A stretch of DNA of 64,000 bases from Sulfurimonas hongkongensis (GCF_000445475.1 NZ_AUPZ01000007.1:211432-275431), one strand, 5' to 3'. Shown: positions 9,375 to 19,383, counted from the stretch's first letter. Notes: generated from the sequence alone by a model not told the origin. Made by a program: numbers and translations.

Positions 9375-9421
9375 CTAAAAGATTTCTTGATTTTATTTAA
9401 TAAAATCCTTTTTCCTAGGAC

Positions 9422-9988
9422 TTACTTAACTTTTATACCCTCTATCTCAATCTCTAACTTAACATCTTCACCAATAGCAAAACCACCAGCTTCTAAAACA
9501 GAGTTATAAGTTAGACCAAAATCAGCTCTTTTGATTTTGCCTTCTAGTGAAAAACCAGCTCTTTCATTGCCCCATGGATCAGTGATAGTTCCACCATTTT
9601 CAAACTCTAGTTTGATGTTTTTTGTTACACCTTTTAGAGTAAAATCTCCATAAACATCATCTCCATCCATCTTTGTCATCTTAAATGTAATAGTCGGATA
9701 TTTTGGAACATCAAATATCTCTTCTTCTCTTAGGTGTTTGTCTCTTTTCTCGTTTGCTGTGTCTATTGAAGCAACTTGAATTTCACCATTAAGAGCTGTT
9801 AATTTTTTATTTTTTTCATCATACTTAAATGTGCCCTTAAAATCACTAAATGAGCCTTTAACATTTGAGATCATCATATGCTTTACTTTAAACCCTATAT
9901 TTGTATGAGCCTTGTCAACATTGTATGATGCCGCAAATAGAGACGACACAAATAGTGAACCTATAACGAGTAACTTAGTGAATTTCAT
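9422..9988 (-). CDS. YceI family periplasmic protein
   Basis: A 188-residue YceI-like protein, a lipocalin-like beta-barrel family that binds isoprenoid-type lipids. The signal peptide is MKFTKLLVIGSLFVSSLFA. The mature protein starts SYNVDKAHTNIGFKVKHMM, the classic YceI opening with its conserved His, and contains FDVPKYPTITFKM and FTLKGVTKNIKLEF, also typical. The precise role is unknown; relatives are periplasmic or secreted and often stress-linked. It stands alone, with an AGGATG ribosome site just upstream. Confidence 0.93.
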   Translation of the reverse strand: MKFTKLLVIGSLFVSSLFAASYNVDKAHTNIGFKVKHMMISNVKGSFSDFKGTFKYDEKNKKLTALNGEIQVASIDTANEKRDKHLREEEIFDVPKYPTITFKMTKMDGDDVYGDFTLKGVTKNIKLEFENGGTITDPWGNERAGFSLEGKIKRADFGLTYNSVLEAGGFAIGEDVKLEIEIEGIKVK

Positions 9989-10057
9989 TTTACATCCTTG
10001 AGATTAATTTGAAGTAGTTTATCATCGCACAACTTAAAGAGATATAACTAAAATATA

Positions 10058-10696
10058 TTATCTTAATGAGAGTGCTAGCTCCATGCAACTATCTATAGAA
10101 GTGTTTTGGGAAATTTCATAACTTATACCCTTTGGAAGAGCCTTTGCAGTTGTTGTTCCTATGACGATAATCTTAGCATTAGCATCTATAGTGTGAGTTT
10201 TTAAAAAGCACTCTATTGAGGATGGAGATGTAAAGATAAGTATTGAGTTTTTAAGAACTTCTACTTCAAGAGCTTCTTTTGCACACTCACTTACATATAA
10301 GATCTCTTCATCTATCGAGTATCCATCAGCCTTGCATCTTGCGACAAAGTCAGATGCAATCGTCTGTGCTCTTAGGTAGAGCCACTTTGTATCTTTAGGC
10401 TTTTTTTCTATAAATTTAACAAGATTGTCTCCATAGCCATCTCCAAAATCTAAAACCTTACCACCAAAATCTTTGTAAGAATTTGCAGTTTTTTTAGAAA
10501 CACAAAGTGCAGAAATATCTATAAAATCCTCTTTGTTGTACTGCTTAAGAGCCTTTATAGTCTGCTTAGATGTGATAATAAGATGGTCATAACTACTAAA
10601 ATCTATCTCAGGCTTTAAGAGGCGAACCTGTAGAGACTGAGCACTTATAGCATCTGGATGTTTTGAAGTGGCAAAGAGATAAATTTGTTTTGACAT
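10058..10696 (-). CDS. hemD: Uroporphyrinogen-III synthase
   Basis: A 212-residue HemD-type protein that closes and rearranges hydroxymethylbilane to uroporphyrinogen III in haem synthesis. The family is poorly conserved, but it shows SYDHLIITSKQTIKAL (about 34-49), the linker WLYLRAQTIASDF, ILIFTSPSSIECFL (about 151-164) and KIIVIGTTTAKAL (about 174-186), which matches the two-lobed fold and final substrate-binding loop. No other haem gene is adjacent. An AGGAGACT ribosome site precedes the ATG. Confidence 0.85.
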   Translation of the reverse strand: MSKQIYLFATSKHPDAISAQSLQVRLLKPEIDFSSYDHLIITSKQTIKALKQYNKEDFIDISALCVSKKTANSYKDFGGKVLDFGDGYGDNLVKFIEKKPKDTKWLYLRAQTIASDFVARCKADGYSIDEEILYVSECAKEALEVEVLKNSILIFTSPSSIECFLKTHTIDANAKIIVIGTTTAKALPKGISYEISQNTSIDSCMELALSLR

Positions 10697-10785
10697 AGAG
10701 TCTCCTAAAGTTTTTAAATCTTAAAAATATAACTAAAACTATTAAAAACCTAAATTATAAAAAGTTTAGTGTAATTTGGAATGTT

Positions 10786-10824
10786 TTAAGGTGTAAGCAT
10801 AGGTAATCTATGCTGGAACCTTAA
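10786..10824 (-). other. Two-tier stem-loop downstream of guaA
   Basis: A 7-bp stem (AGCATAG/CTATGCT) with a 5-nt loop is stacked on a 6-bp stem (TTAAGG/CCTTAA), separated by a symmetric 4x4 internal loop. It lies 34 bases after the guaA stop. No U-tract follows directly on the minus strand, so it is not a standard intrinsic terminator. It may be a transcript-end stabiliser or part of a small RNA. Confidence 0.5.
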
Positions 10825-10857
10825 TCATTTCAAAGTGCATTGAAATTTTTCTTAATT

Positions 10858-12408
10858 TTATTCCCACTCTATTGTTGCTGGTGGCTTTGAGCTTATATCA
10901 TAAACAACACGGTTTATACCATCAACTTCGTTGATAATTCTTCTACTTATTCTCTCTAATAGATCATGTGGAAGATGAGCAAAGGTTGCTGTCATGCCAT
11001 CAACTGCCTCAACAACTCTTACGCAGATAGTGTTATCATAGGTACGGTTATCGCCCATTACTCCAACTGATTTTACATTTAAAAGTACTGCAAAAGCTTG
11101 CCATGTTTTAGCATAGTATCCGCTTGCTTTTAGTTCATCTAGTAAAATAACATCAGCCTCGCGTAGGATAGTCAGATCAGGAACATTTACATCTCCCATT
11201 ATTCTAATGGCAAGTCCCGGTCCAGGAAATGGATGGCGGTTTATCATAGACTCTGGAAGTCCGAGTTCAAGTCCGATTTTTCGCACTTCATCCTTAAAAA
11301 GTTCACGAAGAGGCTCTATGAGTTCAAAATCCATCCAATCAGGTAATCCACCAACATTATGATGAGACTTTATAACCTCTGATGGACCATTTACTGAGAT
11401 GGACTCTATAACATCTGGATAGAGTGTACCTTGAGCTAAAAACTTAATGCCATCGTGCTTTTTAGCCTCACGTTCGAACTCTTCTATAAAGGTGTGGCCA
11501 ATGATTTTCCTTTTTTGTTCAGGATCAGATACGCCTGCTAGTTTACCTAAAAAGTTATCTACTGCATCTACTGTGACTAGTGGTGCTTTTAAGTTTAGTT
11601 TAAAGACTTGCTCAACTTGTTCTCTCTCACCTTTTCGCAAAAGACCGTTGTCAACAAAAACAGGAATAAGTTGGTCACCAATAGCCTCATAAAGCATAGC
11701 AGCAACCACTGAGCTATCAACCCCACCGCTAAGTCCACAAAGAACTTTACCAGTACCTACCTTTTCTCTTATGAGTTTGATTTGCTCTTTTAAGAAGTGT
11801 TCCATCTTCCACTTTTCATCAACTAAACAAATATTTTTTGCAAAGTTTCTAAGCATCAAGTAACCTTCTTCGGTGTGTTGAACTTCTGGGTGGTACTGTA
11901 GAGCGTAGATTTTTCTACTCTCATCTGCAATAGCTGCATATGGAGAATTTGCGGATGTAGCAATCGGTGTAAAACCTTCAGGAAGTCTATCTACTTTGTC
12001 ACTATGACTCATCCAAACTATAGCGTTATCATCACAATCTTTTAAAAGAGGCGAGCAGTTCTCGCCTACATCTATGATATGAAGTTCAGACTTACCATAT
12101 TCATGATGGTCAGAGCGAATAACGCTTCCGCCAAAATCGACTGCGATTCTTTGCATACCATAACAGATACCAAGGATCGGTAAGCCGAGTTTATAAATAG
12201 CCTTATCAACTTCATAAGCGTTTGGGCTATAAACAGAAGAGGGACCACCACTTAAGATGATACCTTTTGGATTTTTTGCTTTGATATCTTCTATACTTGC
12301 GTGATATGGAAGAATCTCACAATATATCTTGTCTTCACGCAAACGACGAGCTATAAGTTGTGTGTATTGAGAGCCAAAATCTAAAACAATGATGCTAACA
12401 TTTGTCAT
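10858..12408 (-). CDS. guaA: GMP synthase (glutamine-hydrolysing)
   Basis: A 516-residue enzyme converting XMP to GMP. The N-terminal class I amidotransferase domain (about 1-195) has the nucleophile Cys in [10 protein letters not shown] and the His/Glu pair in [15 protein letters not shown]. The ATP-pyrophosphatase domain carries the P-loop [11 protein letters not shown] (about 227-237), and the C-terminal dimerisation domain ends in KPPATIEWE as in the family. Length is standard. It is a single gene with about 110 bases to nhaD and a structured element after its stop. Confidence 0.98.
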   Translation of the reverse strand: MTNVSIIVLDFGSQYTQLIARRLREDKIYCEILPYHASIEDIKAKNPKGIILSGGPSSVYSPNAYEVDKAIYKLGLPILGICYGMQRIAVDFGGSVIRSDHHEYGKSELHIIDVGENCSPLLKDCDDNAIVWMSHSDKVDRLPEGFTPIATSANSPYAAIADESRKIYALQYHPEVQHTEEGYLMLRNFAKNICLVDEKWKMEHFLKEQIKLIREKVGTGKVLCGLSGGVDSSVVAAMLYEAIGDQLIPVFVDNGLLRKGEREQVEQVFKLNLKAPLVTVDAVDNFLGKLAGVSDPEQKRKIIGHTFIEEFEREAKKHDGIKFLAQGTLYPDVIESISVNGPSEVIKSHHNVGGLPDWMDFELIEPLRELFKDEVRKIGLELGLPESMINRHPFPGPGLAIRIMGDVNVPDLTILREADVILLDELKASGYYAKTWQAFAVLLNVKSVGVMGDNRTYDNTICVRVVEAVDGMTATFAHLPHDLLERISRRIINEVDGINRVVYDISSKPPATIEWE

Positions 12409-12521
12409 GTGGGAGACCTTTAAAAGAATGTGGTGTAAAATAATTACGAAAGGATACTATAAAAAAGTTTAAAAGAAACTACACCCAAGTGAGGTGCAGT
12501 TTAACGTCAAAGGCAAAGAGA

Positions 12522-13850
12522 TTAAGGTTTTATATAAAGCCCTAACATTTCATACTGGACATACCAAATTGCTATAGATGCAAAGTAGCCTATCACGATT
12601 GTCCAAGACATTCTCATGTGTGCACCAAAAGTATAAACACCTTTTAGTTTACCCATAACACCAACACCAGCAGCTGAACCAAAACTAATCATACTACCAC
12701 CAACACCAGCAGTTAGAGTAACTAGCATCCACTGATCCAATCCAAGTGCTGGATTTGCTTTTAGAACTGCTGACATAACAGGAACATTGTCCACAATAGC
12801 AGATAAAAAACCTACACCAATATTTACAACAGTTGGACTAAATATAGTGTATAAGTTTACAGCATGAGCAAGAAAGCCTGCAAAGTGCAACGCTCCAACA
12901 GCTGCTAATATACCAAAGAAAAAGAGAAGCGTATCGTTTTCAACTTTTGAGACAGATTTGTATATCTGTATATCGCTATTATGGTACCTTTTAAGTGAAT
13001 AAGCATAAAGCTTAAGGATTGAGAGACCAAATAACATTCCCCACATCGGAGGCAAGTGCATTACTTGTTTACCAATAACCGCTGAAGCAATGGTAAAGAT
13101 TCCTAAAAAGATGATAACCTTACCACCACGATGGATCTTAACCGGTTCTGTATTTTCTATCTTAGCAGGTGCGCCCTCAGGGATAAAACGAGACAGCAGA
13201 TATGCAGTAATAAGCCAACCAACAATAGAAGCAGGAAACAAGAATAAAAAGTCAGTAAAGGCACCTTTTCCCGCAGACCAAGCCATAAGTGTTGTAATAT
13301 CACCAAATGGAGACCAAGCACCGCCAGCATTTGCAGCTACGACTATATTTATAGCGCCAGGCACTAAGAATACTTTGTTATTTTTCTCTATAGTGATAAG
13401 CACAGTAGAAAGAATAAGTGCCGTTGTTAAGTTATCAGCAACTGGGGATAAGAAAAATGCTATAAAACCTGTTATCCAAAAAAGTTTTTTATAGTCATAA
13501 CCACTACTTAAGAGTCTCTCTTTTAGCGCATCAAAAACATTTCTTTCAATGAGTGCTTCAATAAATGTCATAGCAACAAATAAGAAGAAGAAAATCTCTG
13601 CTATCTCTAGTATAAGATGAGCTATTTCCACGTCAAATGCTGAAAAATCTAAGCCATTTGCCGCATAATAGCCACCAAGCAACATAAACATAAATGTTCC
13701 TGTAAATAGTGCTGGCTTAGCCTTGTTTATGTGGTACTTTTCTTCTGCAGCTATAAAATAGTAACCTATTATAAAAATTACTAGTAATAGCCAACCAAAT
13801 GGCTCAACGGCGAGGTCGATTGCTTGAACGCTATCTTCTACTCTTGTCAT
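12522..13850 (-). CDS. nhaD: NhaD-type sodium/proton antiporter
   Basis: A 442-residue inner-membrane antiporter of the ion-transporter (ArsB/NhaD) superfamily with about 11-12 hydrophobic helices. Family-like segments are FFLSPVADNLTTALILS (about 132-148), NAGGAWSPFGDITTLMAW (about 174-191) and AIVDNVPVMSAVL (about 350-362), whose Asp residues are the likely ion-binding sites. It exports sodium in exchange for protons, a common need in marine or brackish Campylobacterota. The ATG overlaps the nadB stop by 4 bases (ATGA), so the genes share a message. No functional link to NAD synthesis is obvious. Confidence 0.9.
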   Translation of the reverse strand: MTRVEDSVQAIDLAVEPFGWLLLVIFIIGYYFIAAEEKYHINKAKPALFTGTFMFMLLGGYYAANGLDFSAFDVEIAHLILEIAEIFFFLFVAMTFIEALIERNVFDALKERLLSSGYDYKKLFWITGFIAFFLSPVADNLTTALILSTVLITIEKNNKVFLVPGAINIVVAANAGGAWSPFGDITTLMAWSAGKGAFTDFLFLFPASIVGWLITAYLLSRFIPEGAPAKIENTEPVKIHRGGKVIIFLGIFTIASAVIGKQVMHLPPMWGMLFGLSILKLYAYSLKRYHNSDIQIYKSVSKVENDTLLFFFGILAAVGALHFAGFLAHAVNLYTIFSPTVVNIGVGFLSAIVDNVPVMSAVLKANPALGLDQWMLVTLTAGVGGSMISFGSAAGVGVMGKLKGVYTFGAHMRMSWTIVIGYFASIAIWYVQYEMLGLYIKP

Positions 13851-15298
13851 TCTTTCTCCTGTGAAATTGTGTGTACACCAATAGATTTTTCTCTAGCTAA
13901 TGCAGAGAGGACTATCTCTTTTGCTGTAAGTAATCGAAACTTCAAAAGTTTACCAATATTTTCTTTTAAAAGAGCATTAATTCTATCTAATGCGTCATTT
14001 AAGCCACTTTTTGTTCTCACTATAGAGACATTTTGCCACATTATTTGGCGTAATTCATTCTTTTTTGACTTGTCTTCTTTGAGGCTCATAATCTCATCGC
14101 TTACCTCAAACTCTAGTGTCTTTTTTGGTTTTGTGTTTGAGAGTATATCATTTACCGCCTCTTTTGCAAAAACAAGACCCTCCAAAAGAGAGTTAGATGC
14201 AAGTCTATTAGCACCATGAACTCTAACAGATGCCACTTCGCCAATAGCGTAAAGTCTCTTAACATTTGGGATTCTAGCTTTTAAATCAGTCTTGATGCCA
14301 CCTATAGCGTAGTGAAAAGCTGGTGATATAGGAACTCTTTGATCTGGTACATTAAAGCCTATATCTCTTAGATTTTTATAGATATTTGGAAATCTTTGTA
14401 CAAAGTAGTGATAGTCAAAATTTTTAAGATTTAGATATGTTTTGAGACCTGTTTTTTTAGTGTAGTCATAGATGGATTTGCTTACAATGTCACGAGATGC
14501 TAATTCACCTCTCTCATCATACTCGTAAAGAAATCTTTTGCCATTTTCATCTTCTATAGTAGCGCCTTCTCCTCTTAGAGCCTCTGTGAGAAGAAGTTTT
14601 TGAGCATTGTCACTATTTACAAAAACAGTAGGATGAAACTGCATCATCTCCATATGTTCAAGTTTTATGTCTTTCATAAGACACAAACCTTGCATATCTG
14701 CACTAATGCATGGTGCGTTTGTGTGATATTCAAAGAGTGAACCAACTCCGCCACTAGCTATAATGATATCTTTTGCATAGATATTTGTGCTTTGTCTGTT
14801 ATCAAGAACAGTTACGCCATAACACTCGCCATCTTTTATAAGTAGATCTACAACTCTAGCATCACTTAGCATAGAGTGTTGGTTGTTTTTTAGTAAAAAG
14901 TAGTGAACATATCTGCCTGTTGCATCTCCACCTGCGTGGATAATTCTGCTTGTGGAGTGTGCGGCTTCTTTTGTATAGAGTAAATTTCCAGCTTCATCAC
15001 AGTCAAACTCAAATCCACGGGCAATAAGGTCATCTATCACACTTCTTGAATTATGGCTTAATATCTTTACAGCCTCCTCATCACAAAGCCCAGCTCCAGC
15101 TTCTTGTGTATCTTTAATGTGAAGTGGGATATCATCTCTATCTTTTGCAAGGGCGATGCCACCTTGTGCATAAAAACTGTTACATTTAAAAGTCTCTCTT
15201 TTATTTATGATAAGTACTTTTTTCTCTTTTGGTAGTAGTGAAGCAGCGTAGAGTCCAGCCACCCCAGCTCCTATGATTATGACATCATACTGCATCAT
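13847..15298 (-). CDS. nadB: L-aspartate oxidase
   Basis: A 483-residue flavoprotein oxidising L-aspartate to iminoaspartate, the first step of NAD synthesis. The FAD-binding site is VIIIGAGVAGLYAASL (about 6-21). Other family marks are FYAQGGIALA (Ser/Phe/Gln-Gly-Gly box, about 43-52), the substrate-site segment MMQFHPTVF (about 221-229), RGEGATI, and SRDIVSKSIYDY with its catalytic Arg. AIGEVASVRVHGANRLASNSLLEGLVFA is the standard C-terminal FAD motif and extends over about 28 residues from 353. The C-terminal helical domain is shorter than in E. coli. Two start ATGs are adjacent; the first overlaps the stop of the upstream small lipoprotein gene. Confidence 0.96.
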   Translation of the reverse strand: MMQYDVIIIGAGVAGLYAASLLPKEKKVLIINKRETFKCNSFYAQGGIALAKDRDDIPLHIKDTQEAGAGLCDEEAVKILSHNSRSVIDDLIARGFEFDCDEAGNLLYTKEAAHSTSRIIHAGGDATGRYVHYFLLKNNQHSMLSDARVVDLLIKDGECYGVTVLDNRQSTNIYAKDIIIASGGVGSLFEYHTNAPCISADMQGLCLMKDIKLEHMEMMQFHPTVFVNSDNAQKLLLTEALRGEGATIEDENGKRFLYEYDERGELASRDIVSKSIYDYTKKTGLKTYLNLKNFDYHYFVQRFPNIYKNLRDIGFNVPDQRVPISPAFHYAIGGIKTDLKARIPNVKRLYAIGEVASVRVHGANRLASNSLLEGLVFAKEAVNDILSNTKPKKTLEFEVSDEIMSLKEDKSKKNELRQIMWQNVSIVRTKSGLNDALDRINALLKENIGKLLKFRLLTAKEIVLSALAREKSIGVHTISQEKE

Positions 15299-15453
15299 TT
15301 ACTTGGCTCTTTTATGATAAACTCAACATTTTCATCGCCTTGCGGTGTCTCTTCTAGGTGGTATGGACCCTTTTTATATCCACAACCATTTAGACTTAAT
15401 GTAAAGCTTGATATAATTAAAAAATAAAAGATAGTTTTTAGGTTTTTTCTCAA
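15295..15453 (-). CDS. Small LptM/YifL-like lipoprotein
   Basis: A short frame of 52 codons starting at TTG, with an AAGGA ribosome site 7 bases upstream. It encodes a positively charged N-terminus (MRKNLKT), a hydrophobic stretch and a lipobox LNGC at 21-24, followed by GYKKGPYHLEE. A lipidated Cys followed by Gly-x-Lys-Gly-Pro closely resembles the LptM (YifL) family, whose E. coli member helps LptD mature. The TGA overlaps the nadB start, so the order is lipoprotein-nadB-nhaD. I am confident it is a lipoprotein gene; the LptM assignment rests on the short motif only. Confidence 0.72.
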   Translation of the reverse strand: MRKNLKTIFYFLIISSFTLSLNGCGYKKGPYHLEETPQGDENVEFIIKEPSK

Positions 15454-15589
15454 TAATTTTCCTTAATTTTTGGCTAAAAATCTTGAAACTAAACAAGAAC
15501 TTGATAATAATATAGTAAATATTAAAAGGCCTTTAACTTGGCCTATGCTAAATAATCTACTAAGATAACTGTAACGGATATAAAAGAAA

Positions 15590-17392
15590 ATGACACTTCA
15601 TGAGACGATAAAACAACTCCCCGATTCTGCTGGTATATACGAGTATTTTGATAAGAGTGGAAATCTTTTATATGTAGGAAAAGCAAAGAGTCTGCAAAAA
15701 AGAGTAAAGAGTTACTTTAGCTTTATGCCAACTCTAAGAGCAAATCCTAAACTCTCTGTTAGAATCACAAAAATGATAGAGCAAACAAAGAGCATGAACT
15801 ATATCTTAGTAAATTCAGAACATGACGCACTCATACTTGAAAACTCACTTATTAAGCAACTAAACCCTAAGTACAATATCTTACTTCGCGATGATAAAAC
15901 ATATCCTTACATATATATAGACACCTCGCAAAAATATCCAAGATTTGAGATAACTAGAAAAATCATAAAAGATAGAGATATAGTCTATTTTGGTCCTTAC
16001 TCTGTGGGAGCTAGAGATATTTTAGACTCTATCTATGAGATGTGTAAGCTTGTGCAAAAAAAGGGTTCACTAAAGTCTAAAAAACTCTGTCTTTACCATC
16101 AGATAGATAAGTGTTTAGGACCATGTGAACTTGATGTATCTGAGGCTCTTTACAAAAAAGAGGTAGATTTAGCCTATGAGCTTATAAAAAATAAAAAACT
16201 CCTAGTTAAAAAACTGCAAGAGAGAATGCTCTTTTACTCTGAGAATCTTAGGTTTGAAGAAGCGCTAGAACTTCGTGAGAGGATAGAGAAGATTACTCGC
16301 TCTGAGATTAGGAGTGAGATAGATTTTGCTACAAATGAGAACTATGATATCTTCGCTATTTCGCACTCAGACTCAAGAGCTGTTGTAGTAAGACTCTTTA
16401 TGAGAGATGGCAAAATTATCTCATCTACGCATGATTTTATCGCGCTAAATGAAGGTTTTGATGAAGATGAGCTCTACCAAAGAGTTCTCATAAACTTCTA
16501 CAAAGATGAAAAACCACCTATCATCGCTCCCATCTTAGTAGCATCTGAGTTTGAGGGCTTAGAGCTGATGGAGGAGCATTTGAGTCGTGTGTTTGAAAAA
16601 AAAGCATCTATAAAAAAACCAAAACAGGGTAAGAGAAAGCAGCTTATTGAGCTTGCTATCTTAAATGCTAACGAGCTTCTAAAAAAAGATAAAAATACCA
16701 ATGATAAAAAGATACTTTTTGATATAAAAGAGTTGTTTGACCTGCAAAGACTCCCAAACAGAGTAGAAGCTTTTGATAACTCTCATATGTCCGGAGTCGC
16801 TACTGTTGGGGCTATGGTAGTTTATGAAGATGGGGCATATGATAAAAAGAGCTATAGAACTTACCACCTTGTGGCAAAAGATGAATATGCTCAGATGCGA
16901 GAGACTCTAACAAGAAGAGTAGAGAGTTTTTACAAAAACTCTCCGCCAGATTTGTGGATAATAGATGGAGGCTCAACTCTTTTAAAGCTAGCCTTAGAGA
17001 TAGTTGAGAGCGCTGGAGTTTTTATAGATGTTATAGCCATTTCAAAAGAGAAGATAGATACAAAGTCTCATAGAGCTAAAGGAAAGGCTGCTGATATTGT
17101 TCATACAAAAGATGAGGTCTTTAAGCTAAAACATTCAGATAAAAGACTCCAATGGGTACAAAATCTAAGAGATGAAGCACATAGAAGTGCCATAAACTTT
17201 CACAAAAAAACAAAAGTTAAGCTTGATAAAGAGAGTAAACTCTTAAATTTAAAGGGAATATCACAAGCAAAAGTTGTAAAACTTTTAAATCACTTTGGTA
17301 CATATGAGGCTCTAAAGGGCACAAGTTTTGATGAAATAAGATTAATTTTAAACGAAAAAGATGCAAGAATAATTAAAAACATTTACTTCTAA
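15590..17392 (+). CDS. uvrC: Excinuclease ABC subunit C
   Basis: A 600-residue nuclease making both incisions in nucleotide excision repair. The GIY-YIG domain (about 10-95) begins [21 protein letters not shown] Cys-bearing stretch [15 protein letters not shown] follows, then a UVR motif (about 203-230), the RNase H-like C-terminal nuclease ([10 protein letters not shown], about 389; [10 protein letters not shown], about 453) and helix-hairpin-helix repeats at the end. Length and order are normal. It is monocistronic, divergent from the lipoprotein-nadB operon, with a short T-tailed hairpin at its stop. Confidence 0.97.
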   Translation: MTLHETIKQLPDSAGIYEYFDKSGNLLYVGKAKSLQKRVKSYFSFMPTLRANPKLSVRITKMIEQTKSMNYILVNSEHDALILENSLIKQLNPKYNILLRDDKTYPYIYIDTSQKYPRFEITRKIIKDRDIVYFGPYSVGARDILDSIYEMCKLVQKKGSLKSKKLCLYHQIDKCLGPCELDVSEALYKKEVDLAYELIKNKKLLVKKLQERMLFYSENLRFEEALELRERIEKITRSEIRSEIDFATNENYDIFAISHSDSRAVVVRLFMRDGKIISSTHDFIALNEGFDEDELYQRVLINFYKDEKPPIIAPILVASEFEGLELMEEHLSRVFEKKASIKKPKQGKRKQLIELAILNANELLKKDKNTNDKKILFDIKELFDLQRLPNRVEAFDNSHMSGVATVGAMVVYEDGAYDKKSYRTYHLVAKDEYAQMRETLTRRVESFYKNSPPDLWIIDGGSTLLKLALEIVESAGVFIDVIAISKEKIDTKSHRAKGKAADIVHTKDEVFKLKHSDKRLQWVQNLRDEAHRSAINFHKKTKVKLDKESKLLNLKGISQAKVVKLLNHFGTYEALKGTSFDEIRLILNEKDARIIKNIYF

Positions 17393-17404
17393 GTGAAGTT
17401 TTTT
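17384..17404 (+). terminator. Possible uvrC terminator
   Basis: A 5-bp stem ACTTC/GAAGT spans the uvrC stop codon and runs directly into six T residues. The stem is short, so termination may be partial. Confidence 0.45.
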
Positions 17405-17427
17405 ATCTATTATGATATATTTGTGCT

Positions 17428-17433
17428 TATAAT
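17428..17433 (+). promoter_or_regulatory. -10 box for the signalling operon
   Basis: Perfect TATAAT 24 bases before the ATG of the PAS protein gene, preceded by the AT-rich DNA usual for promoters in this phylum. It is the only good promoter candidate before the four-gene operon. Confidence 0.55.
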
Positions 17434-17457
17434 ATTTATATAACAAAGGCTGAGTCA

Positions 17458-17865
17458 ATGAATAGAGTAGTGCCAGTTGATAAAGAGTATACTCCTGAGG
17501 GGAGTGTGATGATATGTGAAATGGACCTAGAAGGTATCATAACTTTTGCAAACAGAAAATTTTGTGAAGTCTCTGCTTATGGGCTTAATGAGCTTGTTGA
17601 AAAAAATCACTCCATAACTAGGCATCCTGATATGCCAGAAGCGATATTTACAAAGATGTGGCAAGCCTTAAGGGACTCTCAAACATGGAATGCGATAGTA
17701 AAAAATATTCGTAAAGATGGACATTATTATTGGACTGAAACAGAGATAATGCCAATATATGATGAAAATAATAGAGTAAAAGGCTATATGAGTGCTAAAA
17801 GAGTTGCTTCAAGAAAAAATATTCAAGAGGCAGAAGAACTTTATGAAAAAATGCTTGAAAGTTAA
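17458..17865 (+). CDS. Single-domain PAS protein (Aer-like)
   Basis: A 135-residue soluble protein that is almost all one PAS domain (about 15-120). The run MICEMDLEGIITFANRKFCE, then NHSITRHPDMPEAIFTKMW, KNIRKDGHYYWTETEIMPI, matches the Aer-type redox PAS class in which FAD often binds; no output domain follows. It probably senses redox or ligand state and acts on partners encoded downstream. It is the first gene of an operon with the Hpt protein, hybrid kinase and CheY-like regulator; the next ORF starts 9 bases after its stop. Confidence 0.87.
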   Translation: MNRVVPVDKEYTPEGSVMICEMDLEGIITFANRKFCEVSAYGLNELVEKNHSITRHPDMPEAIFTKMWQALRDSQTWNAIVKNIRKDGHYYWTETEIMPIYDENNRVKGYMSAKRVASRKNIQEAEELYEKMLES

Positions 17866-17874
17866 GGGATATGA

Positions 17875-19383
17875 ATGCTAATATATAACCACCAAAAAGA
17901 GTTTGTAGGGATTGATGAGTCCAACCTCAAAACTTTAGGTTTTTCTACCTTGTCTGAGCTAATAAAAGAAGCAGAAGATTTTGCAGACCTATTTGTAAAA
18001 ACGCCTGGCTATATTCACAACTTTAAACATGTACATTGGATAGATTTTGTTACATGTGCAGAATCAAATCAAGAATCAAAAGTCATCATCAATGTAAATG
18101 GTAAAAATTTTAGATGCAACTTAGATATTAGAGGAATCTACTTAAAAGATGATCCTAGTAATATGGGATATGCTGTAAATCTTGTGAATCTTAGAGTTTT
18201 GAGTCAAACAGAACAAGAGTTGGCAAAAAAAGGTATAGAACAAAAGCCAGCTGTTAAGCCTATTGCTCCATCAGATGAAGAAGAACAACAAGAGCAAAAA
18301 GAGATTAAAAAAGAGTATATTAAGGCAAAGCAGGATGAGTTTGAGGTAGATGGTACTATATCTATAGATGATTTTGATACATTTGAAGATCCAATAAAAG
18401 ATGTTTATGAAGAAGAGCCGCCAGATTTAGAATATGAAAACAGACAAGTTCCAAAAGAGATAAAAAAGAAGCCTCTAGCTCCACTTTATGGTCAAGTTTT
18501 AGAAGTTGGAAGTGATTATGTTTACGACCCACAATTAGCAAGTGATGAACTTGGACTCCCACTAGAACTTATAGAGGAGTTTGTTCAAGACTTTATAGCT
18601 CAAGCAAATGACTTCAAAGTAGACTTGTATAACTCACTAAGTGATCAAAATATAGATAATGTAAAGATACTCTCTCATAAATTAAAAGGAGTAGCCGCAA
18701 ATCTTCGTATAGAAGATGCTTTTGAGGTTTTAACTACAGTAAATAGCTCTGAGGATCTCTTAGAGATCGAACAAAATTTAAATATGTTCTATGAAATGGT
18801 AGATAAACTAGACAAGAAAAAATACTCAAAAGAGAAGATGCCAACACAAGAAAACTTGCAAAGAGAAGCTGATGAAGATAGTGAAGATGAGATGATTTTA
18901 AGCTTTAAAGATGAAAAGATTATCAAAGACTCAGATATTCCTAAAAAAATAGAGATGCCAGAATTAGCAGACGATGACTTTATAAGTCTTGAGTTGGATG
19001 AAGATATTTTTAAAGAGGCTAAAGAAACTCAACAAGAACAAGAAAAAATAGAGATTCAAAAAGATACTCAAGTTTATTATGATAGAGTTAAGGCTGCTAA
19101 TGAGATAGGGATAGATGTTCAAGACTTTAATGAACTTTTTGATGATTTTATTCGTGAAGCAAAAGAGTACGCTCTGCAGATACAAAAAGCTATAGAGCGT
19201 AGTGATTTTGAAACATCTAAAAGTAGCTCTATTAAGCTCAAAAGAATGTGTGAGACTATGAGAATAGATAGTTTTGATAAAGAGCTAGACTCTATAGTAA
19301 AAACAGAAGATAAAAATACGATAGAGCAAAATATAGCAGATATAAAGACAAAACTGCATCTTATATCAAGTATGGAGGATTAA
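17875..19383 (+). CDS. PAS-like / tandem Hpt phosphotransfer protein
   Basis: A 502-residue soluble protein. Residues 1-115 resemble a PAS-type sensor fold (low certainty). A charged linker follows. The first Hpt domain (about 205-310) has the phospho-acceptor His at about 268 in LSHKLKGVAANL. A second Hpt-like helical bundle (about 395-495) has SIKLKRMCETMR at the same place, with Ile where His is expected, so it cannot take phosphate. A proper Hpt plus a degenerate copy beside a hybrid kinase suggests a relay with a docking or inhibitory second domain. It ends directly before the kinase start. Confidence 0.75.
   Translation: MLIYNHQKEFVGIDESNLKTLGFSTLSELIKEAEDFADLFVKTPGYIHNFKHVHWIDFVTCAESNQESKVIINVNGKNFRCNLDIRGIYLKDDPSNMGYAVNLVNLRVLSQTEQELAKKGIEQKPAVKPIAPSDEEEQQEQKEIKKEYIKAKQDEFEVDGTISIDDFDTFEDPIKDVYEEEPPDLEYENRQVPKEIKKKPLAPLYGQVLEVGSDYVYDPQLASDELGLPLELIEEFVQDFIAQANDFKVDLYNSLSDQNIDNVKILSHKLKGVAANLRIEDAFEVLTTVNSSEDLLEIEQNLNMFYEMVDKLDKKKYSKEKMPTQENLQREADEDSEDEMILSFKDEKIIKDSDIPKKIEMPELADDDFISLELDEDIFKEAKETQQEQEKIEIQKDTQVYYDRVKAANEIGIDVQDFNELFDDFIREAKEYALQIQKAIERSDFETSKSSSIKLKRMCETMRIDSFDKELDSIVKTEDKNTIEQNIADIKTKLHLISSMED

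Noticed and set aside
9389..9407. AT-only palindrome between yceI and the 6S-like RNA as a terminator
   Set aside because: The stem is entirely A/T except its closing pair, with a tiny loop and no direct T-tract, so I do not rely on it.
10828..10845. Hairpin ATTTCAA/TTGAAAT with T-run as a plus-strand terminator
   Set aside because: No plus-strand gene ends upstream, and on the guaA strand the T-run is on the wrong side.
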